Source of the DNA: Streptomyces rubrogriseus
Lineage (GTDB): Bacteria; Actinomycetota; Actinomycetes; Streptomycetales; Streptomycetaceae
NCBI RefSeq assembly: GCF_027947575.1
Contig: NZ_CP116256.1
Location: forward strand, 3,286,001 to 3,350,000
Direction of reading: 5' to 3'
DNA length: 64,000 nt
Within the stretch, counting starts at the first letter, position 1. The number at the start of each line of letters is the position of its first letter. Position numbers and translations under genes: made by a program. Below the pieces are notes generated by a model. That model worked only from the letters and a program-made list of their open reading frames with translations. It was not told the origin of the DNA and ran no database searches. This document shows positions 1 through 8,794 of the stretch, piece by piece.

Positions 1-950
1 GAGTGCACATCCACTACGGGGACTTCGCCGAGGCGGACAGGATGATCGACGAGGCCGACGCCCTGGCGGCCGCGACCGGTCACGCGCCGCACAAGTACGC
101 CACGCTGGTCCTGGCCGCCTGGCGGGGCGAGGCGGACGTCGCCTCCGGGATCATCGAGGAGGCCAGGCGGCGGGCCGACCAGCGGGGCGAGGTGTCCCTG
201 CTGGGCGCCATGGGCTACATCCAGGGAGTGCTGTACAACGGCCTGGCACGGTACGAGGAGGCCCTGGAGGCCGCGCGTACCGGCATCGAGCACGACGGGT
301 TCAACTTCGTCGGTCTGTCACTGATCGAGCACATCGAGGCCGCCACCCGGTGCGGCGAACTGGACCAGGCCAGGTCCTCACTGGCCCGGCTGGTCGATCT
401 CACCCGCGCGGCCGACTCCGGCTGGGCCGGCGGCGCCACAGCCCGAAGTCAGGCCCTGCTCGCCGACGGCGAGGAGGCCGACCGTCTGTACCGTGCGGCG
501 ATCGTGGAGTTCGAGCGCGGCGGCGTCACCGTGGAGGTGGCCCGTAGCCACCTGCTGTACGGCGAGTGGCTGCGCCGTACCCACCAGCGATCGCTGGCCC
601 GCGAGCACCTGCGCAAGGCTCACGGGATGTTCGACGGCATGCGGGCGCACGCCTTCGCGGAGCGGGCCCGCCGCGAGCTGCTCGCCACCGGGGAGCACGT
701 CAGGGTGCGGGAGGCCGCGGTGACCAGCGCGCTCACTCCGCAGGAGTCACAGGTGGCCACGCTCGCCGCCGACGGCATGACGAACGCGAAGATCGGCGCG
801 GAGCTGTTCATCAGCCCGCACACCGTGGAGTGGCACCTGCGGAAGGTGTACACGAAGCTCGGGATCAATTCCCGCCGCGCGCTGCCCGGTGCCCTGGCGA
901 GCGCCCCGCCCACGGACCGGGACGACGAGGGCCTGGTGCGTGCCGGCTGA
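1..950 (+). CDS. LuxR-family (LAL-type) regulator, C-terminal part, 5' end outside window
   Basis: This is the C-terminal portion of a large ATP-dependent LuxR-family regulator (LAL). The frame is open from the left edge. A GTG at position 3 could be read as a start, but the protein begins in the middle of a TPR-like helical repeat region, so I treat it as truncated by the window. The last about 55 residues before the tail are a LuxR helix-turn-helix, beginning LTPQESQVATLAADGMTN and ending KLGINSRRAL. That domain binds DNA; the helical part is the usual sensory or oligomerisation region of the family. The NB-ARC/AAA half would lie upstream. The ECF sigma gene follows after 130 bp on the same strand. 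The target genes are unknown. Confidence 0.85.
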   Translation, partial: VHIHYGDFAEADRMIDEADALAAATGHAPHKYATLVLAAWRGEADVASGIIEEARRRADQRGEVSLLGAMGYIQGVLYNGLARYEEALEAARTGIEHDGFNFVGLSLIEHIEAATRCGELDQARSSLARLVDLTRAADSGWAGGATARSQALLADGEEADRLYRAAIVEFERGGVTVEVARSHLLYGEWLRRTHQRSLAREHLRKAHGMFDGMRAHAFAERARRELLATGEHVRVREAAVTSALTPQESQVATLAADGMTNAKIGAELFISPHTVEWHLRKVYTKLGINSRRALPGALASAPPTDRDDEGLVRAG

Positions 951-1080
951 GTCCGTAGCCCCTGGCCCCCGGGGCCCCACGGACTGGACTACGGACAACA
1001 AGGGCGCGATGGGGGGTGTCGCGCACGGAGGGTGGACCCATCGCCCCTGAAGGGGCGTCCGTTCACCCGAAGGAGTCCCG

Positions 1081-1818
1081 ATGTCCGCGCCCAGTCCGGA
1101 GACCACCACGCCGGCCGGCACCCCGGCCGCCCGGCCTGCCGAGGGTGACCTGGACACCGCCCTCCACGTTTTCCTGGCCCAACGGAACCGACTGTTCCGC
1201 ATCGCCTACCGGATCGTCGGGGACGCCGCGGGAGCCGAGGACGTGGTCCAGGAGGCGTGGGTGCGCTGGCAGCTCACCGACCGCGCGGAGGTCAAGAACC
1301 CGGTCGCGTTCCTGACCACTACCACGACCCGCCTGTCCATCAACGTCATCCAGTCGGGGCGGCGCCGGCACGAGACGCCGTCCGAACCGCGTTTCGCCGA
1401 CCTCGGTGACCTTGCCTCGTCCGACGACCCCATGCTCTGCGCCGAGCGGACCGCGGCGATCGAGTCGGCCCTGGCGCTCCTCATGGCCAGGCTGACGCCG
1501 GACCGGCTGGCCGCCTACGTGCTGCGCAAGGGCTTCGACTACACCTACACGGAGCTCGCGAAGCTGCTGCGGATCAGTGCCCCGAACGCACGCGTGGTGG
1601 TCCACCGCGCCCAGGCCCGTCTCGACAGCGAGCGCGAGCGGCCGATCCCCACCGAGTCGCACCGCCGTCTCGTCACCGCGTTCCGGACCGCCGCCGACAC
1701 CGGCGACCTCGACGGTCTCCTACGACTGCTCGTCCCCGAGGAGCGGGTGCGCCGCCTGGCGCCGCCGTCCCGCAGACCGGCCGGCCCGGCACACGTCCCG
1801 GCGCGTCAGGCCGCGTGA
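1081..1818 (+). CDS. ECF sigma factor, SigJ/ECF41-like, with truncated SnoaL-like C-terminus
   Basis: RNA polymerase sigma factor of 245 aa that would redirect polymerase to its own promoter class. Region 2 is visible as RLFRIAYRIVGDAAGAEDVV and the following WVRWQ (about residues 38-65). Region 4 is around LAKLLRISAPNARVVVHRAQ (about 160-180). ECF41/SigJ proteins normally carry a SnoaL-like extension of more than 100 residues after region 4 that controls activity. Here only its first helix is present (VTAFRTAADTGDLDGLLRLL), followed by a short Arg/Pro-rich tail and a stop. The start ATG has an AAGGAG site 6 nt upstream. No anti-sigma gene is adjacent, as is usual for this group. It is a candidate to read the YGTCACA-N16-KGTC sites found in this window. 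The family call is strong; the regulon link is inference. Confidence 0.85.
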   Translation: MSAPSPETTTPAGTPAARPAEGDLDTALHVFLAQRNRLFRIAYRIVGDAAGAEDVVQEAWVRWQLTDRAEVKNPVAFLTTTTTRLSINVIQSGRRRHETPSEPRFADLGDLASSDDPMLCAERTAAIESALALLMARLTPDRLAAYVLRKGFDYTYTELAKLLRISAPNARVVVHRAQARLDSERERPIPTESHRRLVTAFRTAADTGDLDGLLRLLVPEERVRRLAPPSRRPAGPAHVPARQAA

Positions 1819-1893
1819 CGGCGAGCGCGGAAGCGGGGCTCGTTCCGGGCGGGGCGGGTGGGTTCGCGCCACCGGATCCCGCCCGGCCCCCGT

Positions 1894-1920
1894 TGTCACA
1901 TCCGAGACCCCCGTCTTGTC
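1894..1920 (+). promoter_or_regulatory. ECF41-like promoter candidate upstream of the MarR gene
   Basis: TGTCACA at 1894-1900, 16 nt, then TGTC at 1917-1920. It matches the shared YGTCACA-N16-KGTC pattern of this window and points at the MarR gene whose ATG is at 2028. It is the weakest of the eight in the -10-like element. Confidence 0.4.
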
Positions 1921-2027
1921 TCCCTTGTGCGGGCAAGCGGGTGCTGCTCACCTGCCGCGCCCTCACGCCGCGAGACCGCCCCGCACCGAGCAGTCGGACG
2001 CCGGGGACAGCAGGAGGGCCACCACCC

Positions 2028-2510
2028 ATGAGCGACGATGCCAGGCTGATCACACAGTGGAACAGGCTGACCCGAGTCCATCGCCGGATCGAAGCCCGTA
2101 TGGAGCGACACCTCCACCGGCAGCTCGGCCTGGGCGTGAGCGAGTTCTACGCCCTTCGCACCTTGAGCGAGGGGGTGGCGGCCGGTACGGGTCTGCTCTA
2201 TCTGAGCGACCTGGCCAACGGGACGGGCCTGAGCCAGTCCGCCACCAGCCGCCTGGTCACACGCTTGCAGGAACGCGGCCTGATCACCACGCACACCGCG
2301 TCCAACGACCGCCGGAGCATCGAGATCGAACTCACCGCCGTCGCGCACGACGTGCTGCGGCTGGGCTCTCCCCTGCTGAGCCAGGCGGTCGAGGAGGTCG
2401 TGCGCCAGCTCCACGTCGAGGAGACGGACAAGGACCTGCTCCGCTACCTGCGGGGAGGGGTGAGCGAGGGTGCGGGCTCCCATGTTCGACAGGCGCCGAA
2501 CGTTCGCTAG
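2028..2510 (+). CDS. MarR-family transcriptional regulator
   Basis: A 160-aa winged-helix regulator of the MarR type. The N-terminal dimerisation helix (TQWNRLTRVHRRIEARMERH) precedes the helix-turn-helix around LSDLANGTGLSQSATSRLVT and the wing around GLITTHTASNDRRSIEIEL. The ATG at 2028 is chosen because AGGAGG lies 10 nt upstream and MarR proteins start just before this helix; the frame is open further upstream but not MarR-like. Nine bases after its stop an ArsR-type regulator starts, so the two are probably co-transcribed. MarR proteins usually repress neighbouring genes and respond to small phenolic or oxidising ligands. The nearest candidate target is the SDR gene at 3080, but this is not shown by sequence. 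Confidence 0.9.
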   Translation: MSDDARLITQWNRLTRVHRRIEARMERHLHRQLGLGVSEFYALRTLSEGVAAGTGLLYLSDLANGTGLSQSATSRLVTRLQERGLITTHTASNDRRSIEIELTAVAHDVLRLGSPLLSQAVEEVVRQLHVEETDKDLLRYLRGGVSEGAGSHVRQAPNVR

Positions 2511-2519
2511 CATGGCCGT

Positions 2520-2870
2520 ATGCCGAACCACCACGCGGCACCCGCGGACAGTGAGATCTCCCTGCCTCGCCTCCTCGGGGTGCTCAGCGATCCGACGCGG
2601 TTGGGAATCGTCCGGATCCTGTCCGACGGCGCCGAGAGAGGGTGGGGGCAGTTCAGTGCTCCCGTCGCCAAGTCCACGCTCAGTCATCACCTCAAGATGC
2701 TGCGTGAGGCGGGCGTGACCCAGACTCGTCAGGAGGGCACGCGCTGCTTCGTGAAGCTGCGAGGGGACGCCCTGGAGACCCGCTTCCCCGGCCTGCTGCC
2801 GGCACTGCTCTCCGCCGCCGGCACCGACCACGTCGGGGAACACGTCATCGAGCGGGACGAGCAGGCGTGA
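2520..2870 (+). CDS. ArsR-family winged-helix regulator
   Basis: A 116-aa ArsR/SmtB-like repressor. The winged helix runs from LLGVLSDPTRLGIVRIL through KSTLSHHLKMLREAGV, with the wing at TRQEGTRCFVKLRGDAL. The metal-binding ELCVCDL-type motif of arsenical or metal sensors is absent, so this is more likely one of the non-metal, ligand-sensing ArsR proteins common in Streptomyces. It starts 9 bp after the MarR stop, consistent with a two-gene operon. About 200 bp downstream the SDR gene begins behind a cluster of inverted and direct repeats, so repression of that SDR gene by this protein or its MarR partner is a reasonable guess. Confidence 0.88.
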   Translation: MPNHHAAPADSEISLPRLLGVLSDPTRLGIVRILSDGAERGWGQFSAPVAKSTLSHHLKMLREAGVTQTRQEGTRCFVKLRGDALETRFPGLLPALLSAAGTDHVGEHVIERDEQA

Positions 2871-3021
2871 CCGCGTAGAGCACTCCGTGCCGCACGGGAA
2901 CCGCTCGAGCTGCGGCCAAGAATTGGCATGAACATGATTTTTGTTAGTCCGGGATGCGGGTCGCGCGTCACGGGTTGCCACTGTCTGGCCGCTGTCGCCT
3001 CCCCATTTGACTACCTCGTCG

Positions 3022-3068
3022 ACACTGTCACATAGTGTTCTATGTACATCGAACATCGAACATCGAAC
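3022..3068 (+). promoter_or_regulatory. Operator-like repeat cluster in front of the SDR gene
   Basis: Several symmetrical elements overlap here. GTTCTATGTACATCGAAC (3037-3054) is a near-perfect 18-bp palindrome centred on the perfect ATGTACAT. ACATAG (3030-3035) pairs with CTATGT (3040-3045). ACACT (3022-3026) pairs with AGTGT (3034-3038). The 7-mer ATCGAAC is repeated three times in tandem (3048-3068) and ends directly at the AAGGAG ribosome site of the SDR gene. The arrangement suggests a repressor operator over the promoter, most simply for the upstream ArsR or MarR protein. A TGTCACA at 3026-3032 lacks the matching -10-like element. Confidence 0.55.
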
Positions 3069-3079
3069 AAGGAGTCTTC

Positions 3080-3847
3080 ATGTCCCCGAACCAGTCCCAT
3101 GAGACGTTCTCCGGGCGCGTCGTGATCGTCACCGGCGCGGGAACCGGCATCGGCCGAGCCACCGCCGTGGCCTTCGCCGAGTCGGGTGCGTACGTCCTCG
3201 GGGTGGGCCGCCGCGAGGCGCCCCTGAAGGAGACCGCCGCGGCCCACGCCAACATCGACGTCCTGGCCATCGACATCTGCGGCGACGATGCGCCCGCCAC
3301 GGTGGTGGGAGCCGCCGTGGAGCGGTGGGGGCGCCTCGACCACCTGATCAACAACGCCGGTGCGACAGCGGTCATGCCGCTGGCGGAGGCCGACAAGCAG
3401 GCGATCGTCGATCTGCTGGCGCTCAACGTCGTCGCGCCCAGTCTTCTGGCTCGCGAAGCCCTGCCGCACCTGCGCCGGACCTCGGGGTCGATCATCAACC
3501 TCTCCAGCACCTACGGGCACCGCCCGATGGCTGGGGGTGCGCACTACTCGGCCAGCAAGGCCGCCATCGAGCAGATGACGCGGAGCTGGGCACTGGAGCT
3601 GGCCGACGAGGGTGTCCGTGTCAACTCGGTCGCTCCCGGCCCCACCCGCACCGACGTCATGCTGCACGCCGGTCTGACACCGGAGGCGGCCAACGACATG
3701 TACGCCTATGAGCGCGACCGCATCCCGACCCACCACATCGCGCACGCGGACGAGGTGGCTCACTGGATCCTCCGCATGGCGGACCCGGCCGGACGCCATG
3801 CGACCGGTCAGGTGATCACCGTCGACGGCGGCCTGGAACTTATCTGA
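3080..3847 (+). CDS. Short-chain dehydrogenase/reductase (SDR)
   Basis: A 255-aa classical SDR oxidoreductase using NAD(P)(H). The cofactor loop is VTGAGTGIG (residues 17-25), the structural motif is LINNAGAT, and the catalytic pair is Tyr156 and Lys160 in HYSASKAAI, with the catalytic Ser in the INLSST strand. The C-terminus ends in TVDGGLELI, the standard SDR tail. The ATG at 3080 is chosen for the AAGGAG site 5 nt upstream and the SDR-like N-terminus; an in-frame GTG at 3035 lies inside the operator repeats. The substrate cannot be told from sequence. The gene stands alone downstream of the MarR-ArsR pair and is probably controlled through the repeat cluster in front of it. Confidence 0.93.
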   Translation: MSPNQSHETFSGRVVIVTGAGTGIGRATAVAFAESGAYVLGVGRREAPLKETAAAHANIDVLAIDICGDDAPATVVGAAVERWGRLDHLINNAGATAVMPLAEADKQAIVDLLALNVVAPSLLAREALPHLRRTSGSIINLSSTYGHRPMAGGAHYSASKAAIEQMTRSWALELADEGVRVNSVAPGPTRTDVMLHAGLTPEAANDMYAYERDRIPTHHIAHADEVAHWILRMADPAGRHATGQVITVDGGLELI

Positions 3848-4048
3848 CGAGCGGCGCGTCGGGACGACTGGTACTGGCGGAAGTTGGCGAACACGGCCCC
3901 CATAGCTGGGGAGGCCGCACCGCCTTCCTGGATCCGCGCCGTGTCGACGTACCGGCCGCGCTGGTCGAGTCCACCATTGACGCTGTTCCCTTCACACCGT
4001 GATGTCGTCCCACTCAGTGTGAGCCATCGCCGACCGGTGCGTTTGCCG

Positions 4049-4075
4049 TGTCACACATCGGCCGCCCGTCCGGTC
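4049..4075 (+). promoter_or_regulatory. ECF41-like promoter candidate upstream of the NmrA-1 gene
   Basis: TGTCACA at 4049-4055, 16 nt, then GGTC at 4072-4075, preceded by C so that the element reads CGGTC. The ATG of the NmrA-like gene is 93 nt further on. The rest of the 320-bp gap 3848-4167 shows only short inverted repeats such as the CACT/AGTG pair near 4012 and no convincing gene. Confidence 0.55.
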
Positions 4076-4167
4076 AAACGCTCAGCCGATCGCCGATGGA
4101 CGCACCGACACCGTCCCGCGACTGCTCGCACGGTCCGGTCGGTGGCACAGGACCAGGAGGGTCACGT

Positions 4168-4971
4168 ATGAAGGTCGTGGTGGTCGACGGTGGAGGCCTG
4201 ATGGGCGTCGAGACCGCGCTCTGGGTCAGGGACCACGGACACGAGGTCGAACTCGTCCAGGCCCCTGGCGGCCCGCACGCGCCCACCTACGACGAGATCG
4301 CCGAGGCACTGCGGGGCAGTTCCGTGGTCGTCGACCTCGCCCATCAGCCGTCCGCCGACATCGGCACCCTCTCGGAGGATCACGGTCTGGTCGTGGACGA
4401 GGCGGCCCTCGTGGACTCCTGGGCCCGATCCACCGGTGAACTCCTCCGGGCCGGGGCCGCCGCCGGCGTCCGTCATCATGTGTGCCTCTCCGTCGTCGGC
4501 GTGGACCGTATCGGCGGTGAGGGTGTCTTCCGGGCGCTCAGGAACCGGGAGGTCATGGTCCGGCGGGCCGGGATCCCGTACTCCATCCTTCGCGCCACAC
4601 AGACCTTCGATGCGGCGGAAGACATCGCGACGGCGGCCACCGAGGACTGGATCGTGTGGGTTCCACCCGCCGAGGTGCGCCCGGTCTCCCTCACCGACGT
4701 GGCGACGCTGCTGGCGCACACCGCCGTGACACGGCCTCTGAACGGAGTCCGTGAGATCGCGGGTCCCGAGCAGTTCCGGCTGGACGCGTTCGTGCGCACG
4801 GCCCTGATGACGGAGGCGGAGTACCGGCAGGTCCGTACTGACGCCCTCAGCCCCTTCTACGGCGCGCGGCTCCGGCCCCGGGACCTGCTGCCGGGCCCCG
4901 ACGCCTTCATCACGCGCACCACCTACGGGGAATGGTTCGCCGGTCGGCCCGCGCCGGACACCACCTCCTGA
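4168..4971 (+). CDS. NmrA-like NAD(P)-binding protein, paralogue 1
   Basis: A 267-aa Rossmann-fold protein of the atypical SDR / NmrA-like group. The N-terminus MKVVVVDGGGLMGVETALW has the glycine-rich nucleotide loop in a slightly altered form (GGGLMG instead of GGTGLIG). Further conserved blocks are GSSVVVDLA, HHVCLSVVGVDR and IPYSILRATQTF. The ATG is preceded by AGGAGG. It is clearly paralogous to the gene at 17680-18426 on the other strand. ECF41 sigma factors are known to control epimerases and oxidoreductases of this kind, and a matching promoter signature lies upstream. The hypothetical gene at 5008 follows after 36 bp and is probably co-transcribed. The substrate is unknown; a redox-sensing rather than catalytic role is possible. 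Confidence 0.85.
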   Translation: MKVVVVDGGGLMGVETALWVRDHGHEVELVQAPGGPHAPTYDEIAEALRGSSVVVDLAHQPSADIGTLSEDHGLVVDEAALVDSWARSTGELLRAGAAAGVRHHVCLSVVGVDRIGGEGVFRALRNREVMVRRAGIPYSILRATQTFDAAEDIATAATEDWIVWVPPAEVRPVSLTDVATLLAHTAVTRPLNGVREIAGPEQFRLDAFVRTALMTEAEYRQVRTDALSPFYGARLRPRDLLPGPDAFITRTTYGEWFAGRPAPDTTS

Positions 4972-5007
4972 CCTCGACGACACGAACGGCACGAGAGAGA
5001 ACCGCTG

Positions 5008-5832
5008 ATGACGACCCTCAACCTCACACTGCTCGGCGCGTTCCGCGAGATCACGGCCGCCGAACTGCCTCCCGTCACCTCCGCCCACAGCGGTCGGCCC
5101 CTGCGCCGGTACGCCCTGCAACTGCACGTACCCGACGAGCGGCACCAGGAGCTGGACGCCGAACTCAAGGCGGCTGCCACGCCGGACGGAGACCACCTGC
5201 AGGGAAGCGACGCGGCGTGGCGCGTGTCGGAGGGCTGGACCGCATCCTCCCAGGGCCGCCGGCCCGAGATCTACGTCTACCGGATCGAGATCCAGGAGGT
5301 CGAGGTCCTGTATGCCGAAGCTCTCGAGGTCGAGGGACTGCGTGTCGTCCCGGGCATGTACAGGGAACGGGCCGACGAGGACACCATCACGGTGACGGTC
5401 GTCGCGGAGCTGAGCGGTGAGGACGACGAGCGCCTGGAGGAACTCCTCAGGAAGCCCGGTGCCTGGTACGACGTTACCCGCCGGGGCATCAGTGACACAC
5501 CGGTGCGCATGCGCTTCGGACGCTGTGTGTGGCAGTGGACCGAGGAGGGGGGCCGACGTCACCTCCTGGAACTCGTCGGCGACGAGGGCGGCCCCGAAAC
5601 GGCACCCTCTGCGCTGGACCTCGCGGCCCGGCCGCGGCTGGACCGGACCCTGGAACAGGTCGCGGCGCACGCCGACGCCCTGTCCCGGCTCCTTGAGGAA
5701 CTGCGCGCCGGGGGAGTACTGAGCGAGGGCGCGGTCAAGGCCGTCGAAGCGGCCGCCGCCCCGCGCCCGTTGAGCCCGTGGGAGCAGCGGGAACTGTCCC
5801 GTACCGATCGACTGAGCGATTACTGGAGCTGA
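5008..5832 (+). CDS. Hypothetical protein, probable operon partner of NmrA-1
   Basis: A 274-aa soluble protein I do not recognise. It has no signal peptide or membrane helix. The N-terminal two thirds alternate predicted strands and charged helices (for example RRYALQLHVPDERHQELDAEL and YVYRIEIQEVEVLYAEAL). The last about 70 residues are helical with heptad-like leucines (LDRTLEQVAAHADALSRLLE), suggesting an oligomerisation segment. It begins 36 bp after the NmrA-like gene on the same strand with a GAGAGA-type ribosome site, so both are probably one transcript. The codon usage is normal for the window. I propose no function. Confidence 0.75.
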   Translation: MTTLNLTLLGAFREITAAELPPVTSAHSGRPLRRYALQLHVPDERHQELDAELKAAATPDGDHLQGSDAAWRVSEGWTASSQGRRPEIYVYRIEIQEVEVLYAEALEVEGLRVVPGMYRERADEDTITVTVVAELSGEDDERLEELLRKPGAWYDVTRRGISDTPVRMRFGRCVWQWTEEGGRRHLLELVGDEGGPETAPSALDLAARPRLDRTLEQVAAHADALSRLLEELRAGGVLSEGAVKAVEAAAAPRPLSPWEQRELSRTDRLSDYWS

Positions 5833-5886
5833 GTCCGTCCTTCGGGAGACTGGCGCCGATACACTCCGGGCAAAGCGGATCATTTA

Positions 5887-5913
5887 TGTCACATCGGTCG
5901 GGTGAAGACGGTC
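5887..5913 (+). promoter_or_regulatory. ECF41-like promoter candidate upstream of glcP
   Basis: TGTCACA at 5887-5893, 16 nt, GGTC at 5910-5913 (CGGTC with the preceding base). The GTG start of the permease is at 5976. The spacing and the CGGTC element are identical to those in front of the two NmrA-like genes and the ferritin-like gene. Confidence 0.5.
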
Positions 5914-5975
5914 TTTAGGGACGAGAGTTCGCCCATACCGCCCCGGCAGCGTTGCCGGTAGCCCGAGGAGTACAC

Positions 5976-7393
5976 GTGTCCCGCACACAGGCAGGTAGTT
6001 CAGGAGCCGGGACGGCTCATCCCGATCATCTCGGGCACGTCATCTTCATCGCGGCGGCGGCCGCGATGGGCGGCTTCCTGTTCGGTTACGACAGTTCCGT
6101 GATCAACGGTGCGGTCGAGGCCATCCGGGACCGCTACGACGTCGGCTCCGCGGTGCTGGCCCAGGTCATCGCCGTGGCTCTGATCGGCTGCGCCATCGGT
6201 GCCGCGACCGCCGGCCGCATCGCCGACCGCATCGGCCGTATCCGGTGCATGCAGATCGCGGCGGTCCTGTTCACTGTCAGTGCCGTGGGCTCCGCGCTGC
6301 CCTTCGCGCTGTGGGACCTCGCCATGTGGCGTGTCATCGGCGGCTTCGCCATCGGCATGGCCTCGGTGATCGGTCCCGCCTACATCGCCGAGGTGTCCCC
6401 GCCCGCCTACCGCGGCCGGCTCGGCTCCTTCCAGCAGGCCGCGATCGTCATCGGCATCGCCGTCTCCCAGCTGGTCAACTGGGGTCTGCTGAACGCCGCC
6501 GCAGCGGCGACCAGCGCGGCGAGCTGATGGGCCTGGAGGCCTGGCAGGTCATGCTCGGCGTCATGGTGATCCCGGCCGTCCTGTACGGCCTGCTGTCCTT
6601 CGCCATCCCCGAGTCCCCCCGCTTCCTGATCTCGGTGGGCAAGCGCGAGCGCGCCAAGAAGATCCTCGAAGAGGTCGAGGGCAAGGACGTGGACTTCGAC
6701 GCCCGCGTCACCGAGATCGAGCACGCCATGCACCGCGAGGAGAAGTCCTCCTTCAAGGACCTGCTGGGCGGCAGCTTCTTCTTCAAACCGATCGTCTGGA
6801 TCGGTATCGGCCTGTCGGTCTTCCAGCAGTTCGTCGGCATCAACGTCGCGTTCTACTACTCCTCGACGCTGTGGCAGTCGGTCGGCGTCAACCCCGCCGA
6901 CTCGTTCTTCTACTCGTTCACGACGTCGATCATCAACATCATCGGCACCGTGATCGCGATGATCTTCGTGGACCGCGTCGGCCGCAAGCCGCTCGCCCTG
7001 ATCGGCTCCGTCGGCATGGTGGTCGGGCTGGCGCTGGAGGCCTGGGCCTTCTCCTTCGACCTGGTCGACGGCAAGCTCCCGGCCACCCAGGGCTGGGTCG
7101 CGCTGATCGCCGCCCACCTCTTCGTCCTCTTCTTCGCCCTGTCGTGGGGTGTGGTCGTGTGGGTCTTCCTCGGCGAGATGTTCCCCAACCGGATCCGTGC
7201 CGCCGCCCTGGGCGTGGCCGCCTCCGCGCAGTGGATCGCCAACTGGGCCATCACCGCGAGCTTCCCGTCACTGGCCGACTGGAACCTCTCCGGCACCTAC
7301 GTGATCTACACGATCTTCGCCGCCCTCTCCATCCCCTTCGTGCTCAAGTTCGTGAAGGAGACCAAGGGCAAGGCCCTGGAGGAAATGGGCTGA
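5976..7393 (+). pseudogene. glcP: Glucose permease GlcP (sugar porter MFS) split by a one-base frameshift
   Basis: Sugar/proton symporter of the MFS sugar-porter family. The sequence closely resembles the GlcP glucose permease of Streptomyces as I remember it. Motifs: GGFLFGYDSSVINGA in TM1, GRIADRIGR in loop 2-3, PESPRFL in the central loop, QQFVGINVAFYYSS in TM7 and the tail VKETKGKALEEMG. The reading frame is intact from GTG 5976 (GAGGAG upstream) to about 6490, then shifts by the equivalent of one lost base between about 6491 and 6512. The first ORF stops at 6525-6527 and the remainder continues in another frame to 7393. The stop overlaps an ATG (TGATG, 6525-6529), so two half-transporters could be translated by coupling. 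It may be a sequencing indel; if real, the permease is probably dead. Confidence 0.85.
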
Positions 7394-7403
7394 CACGGGC
7401 TGA

Positions 7404-7452
7404 CCGGGAGGCCATTGGGCGCGCCACGGCGGCGGGCCCGCCGGCCTCCCGG
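7404..7452. terminator. Bidirectional terminator between glcP and ilvC
   Basis: CCGGGAGGCC (7404-7413) pairs perfectly with GGCCTCCCGG (7443-7452), with a nested GGCGGGCCCGCC inside. It lies between the converging stops of glcP and ilvC. There is no U tract, as is normal in Streptomyces. Confidence 0.75.
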
Positions 7453-7456
7453 CACG

Positions 7457-8593
<1,137 letters not shown>

Positions 8594-8668
8594 TCACGTG
8601 CACAGTGCATCGAAGTGAACATGTGGCGTTCGCCAACAGTGTGGAATACCTGCGAAGTTCGGGGTCCG

Positions 8669-8695
8669 TGTCACAGGTGTCCGACTTCGCCGGTC
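8669..8695 (+). promoter_or_regulatory. ECF41-like promoter candidate upstream of the ferritin-like gene
   Basis: TGTCACA at 8669-8675, 16 nt, GGTC at 8692-8695 (CGGTC). It is 100 nt upstream of the ATG at 8795. The rest of the 339-bp divergent gap (8456-8794) between ilvC and this gene holds no further element I can name; an ilvC leader attenuator is not evident. Confidence 0.55.
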
Positions 8696-8794
8696 AGAGC
8701 GACGACACCAAGGGAACGCCGCCCGTTCCGTCGGTTCCGCGATGCCCGGCGGCCGGTGTCTCTCCTTGCGCTACGAGACCGAAGTGAGCCCCCC

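Noticed and set aside
1577..2554. 325-codon ORF overlapping the sigma and MarR genes
   Set aside because: It is a shadow frame of two well-supported genes with typical Arg/Ser/Pro-rich composition.
6485..6529. Programmed -1 frameshift in glcP
   Set aside because: No slippery heptamer of the X-XXY-YYZ type or clear downstream pseudoknot is seen, and GlcP proteins normally come from one frame. An indel is simpler.
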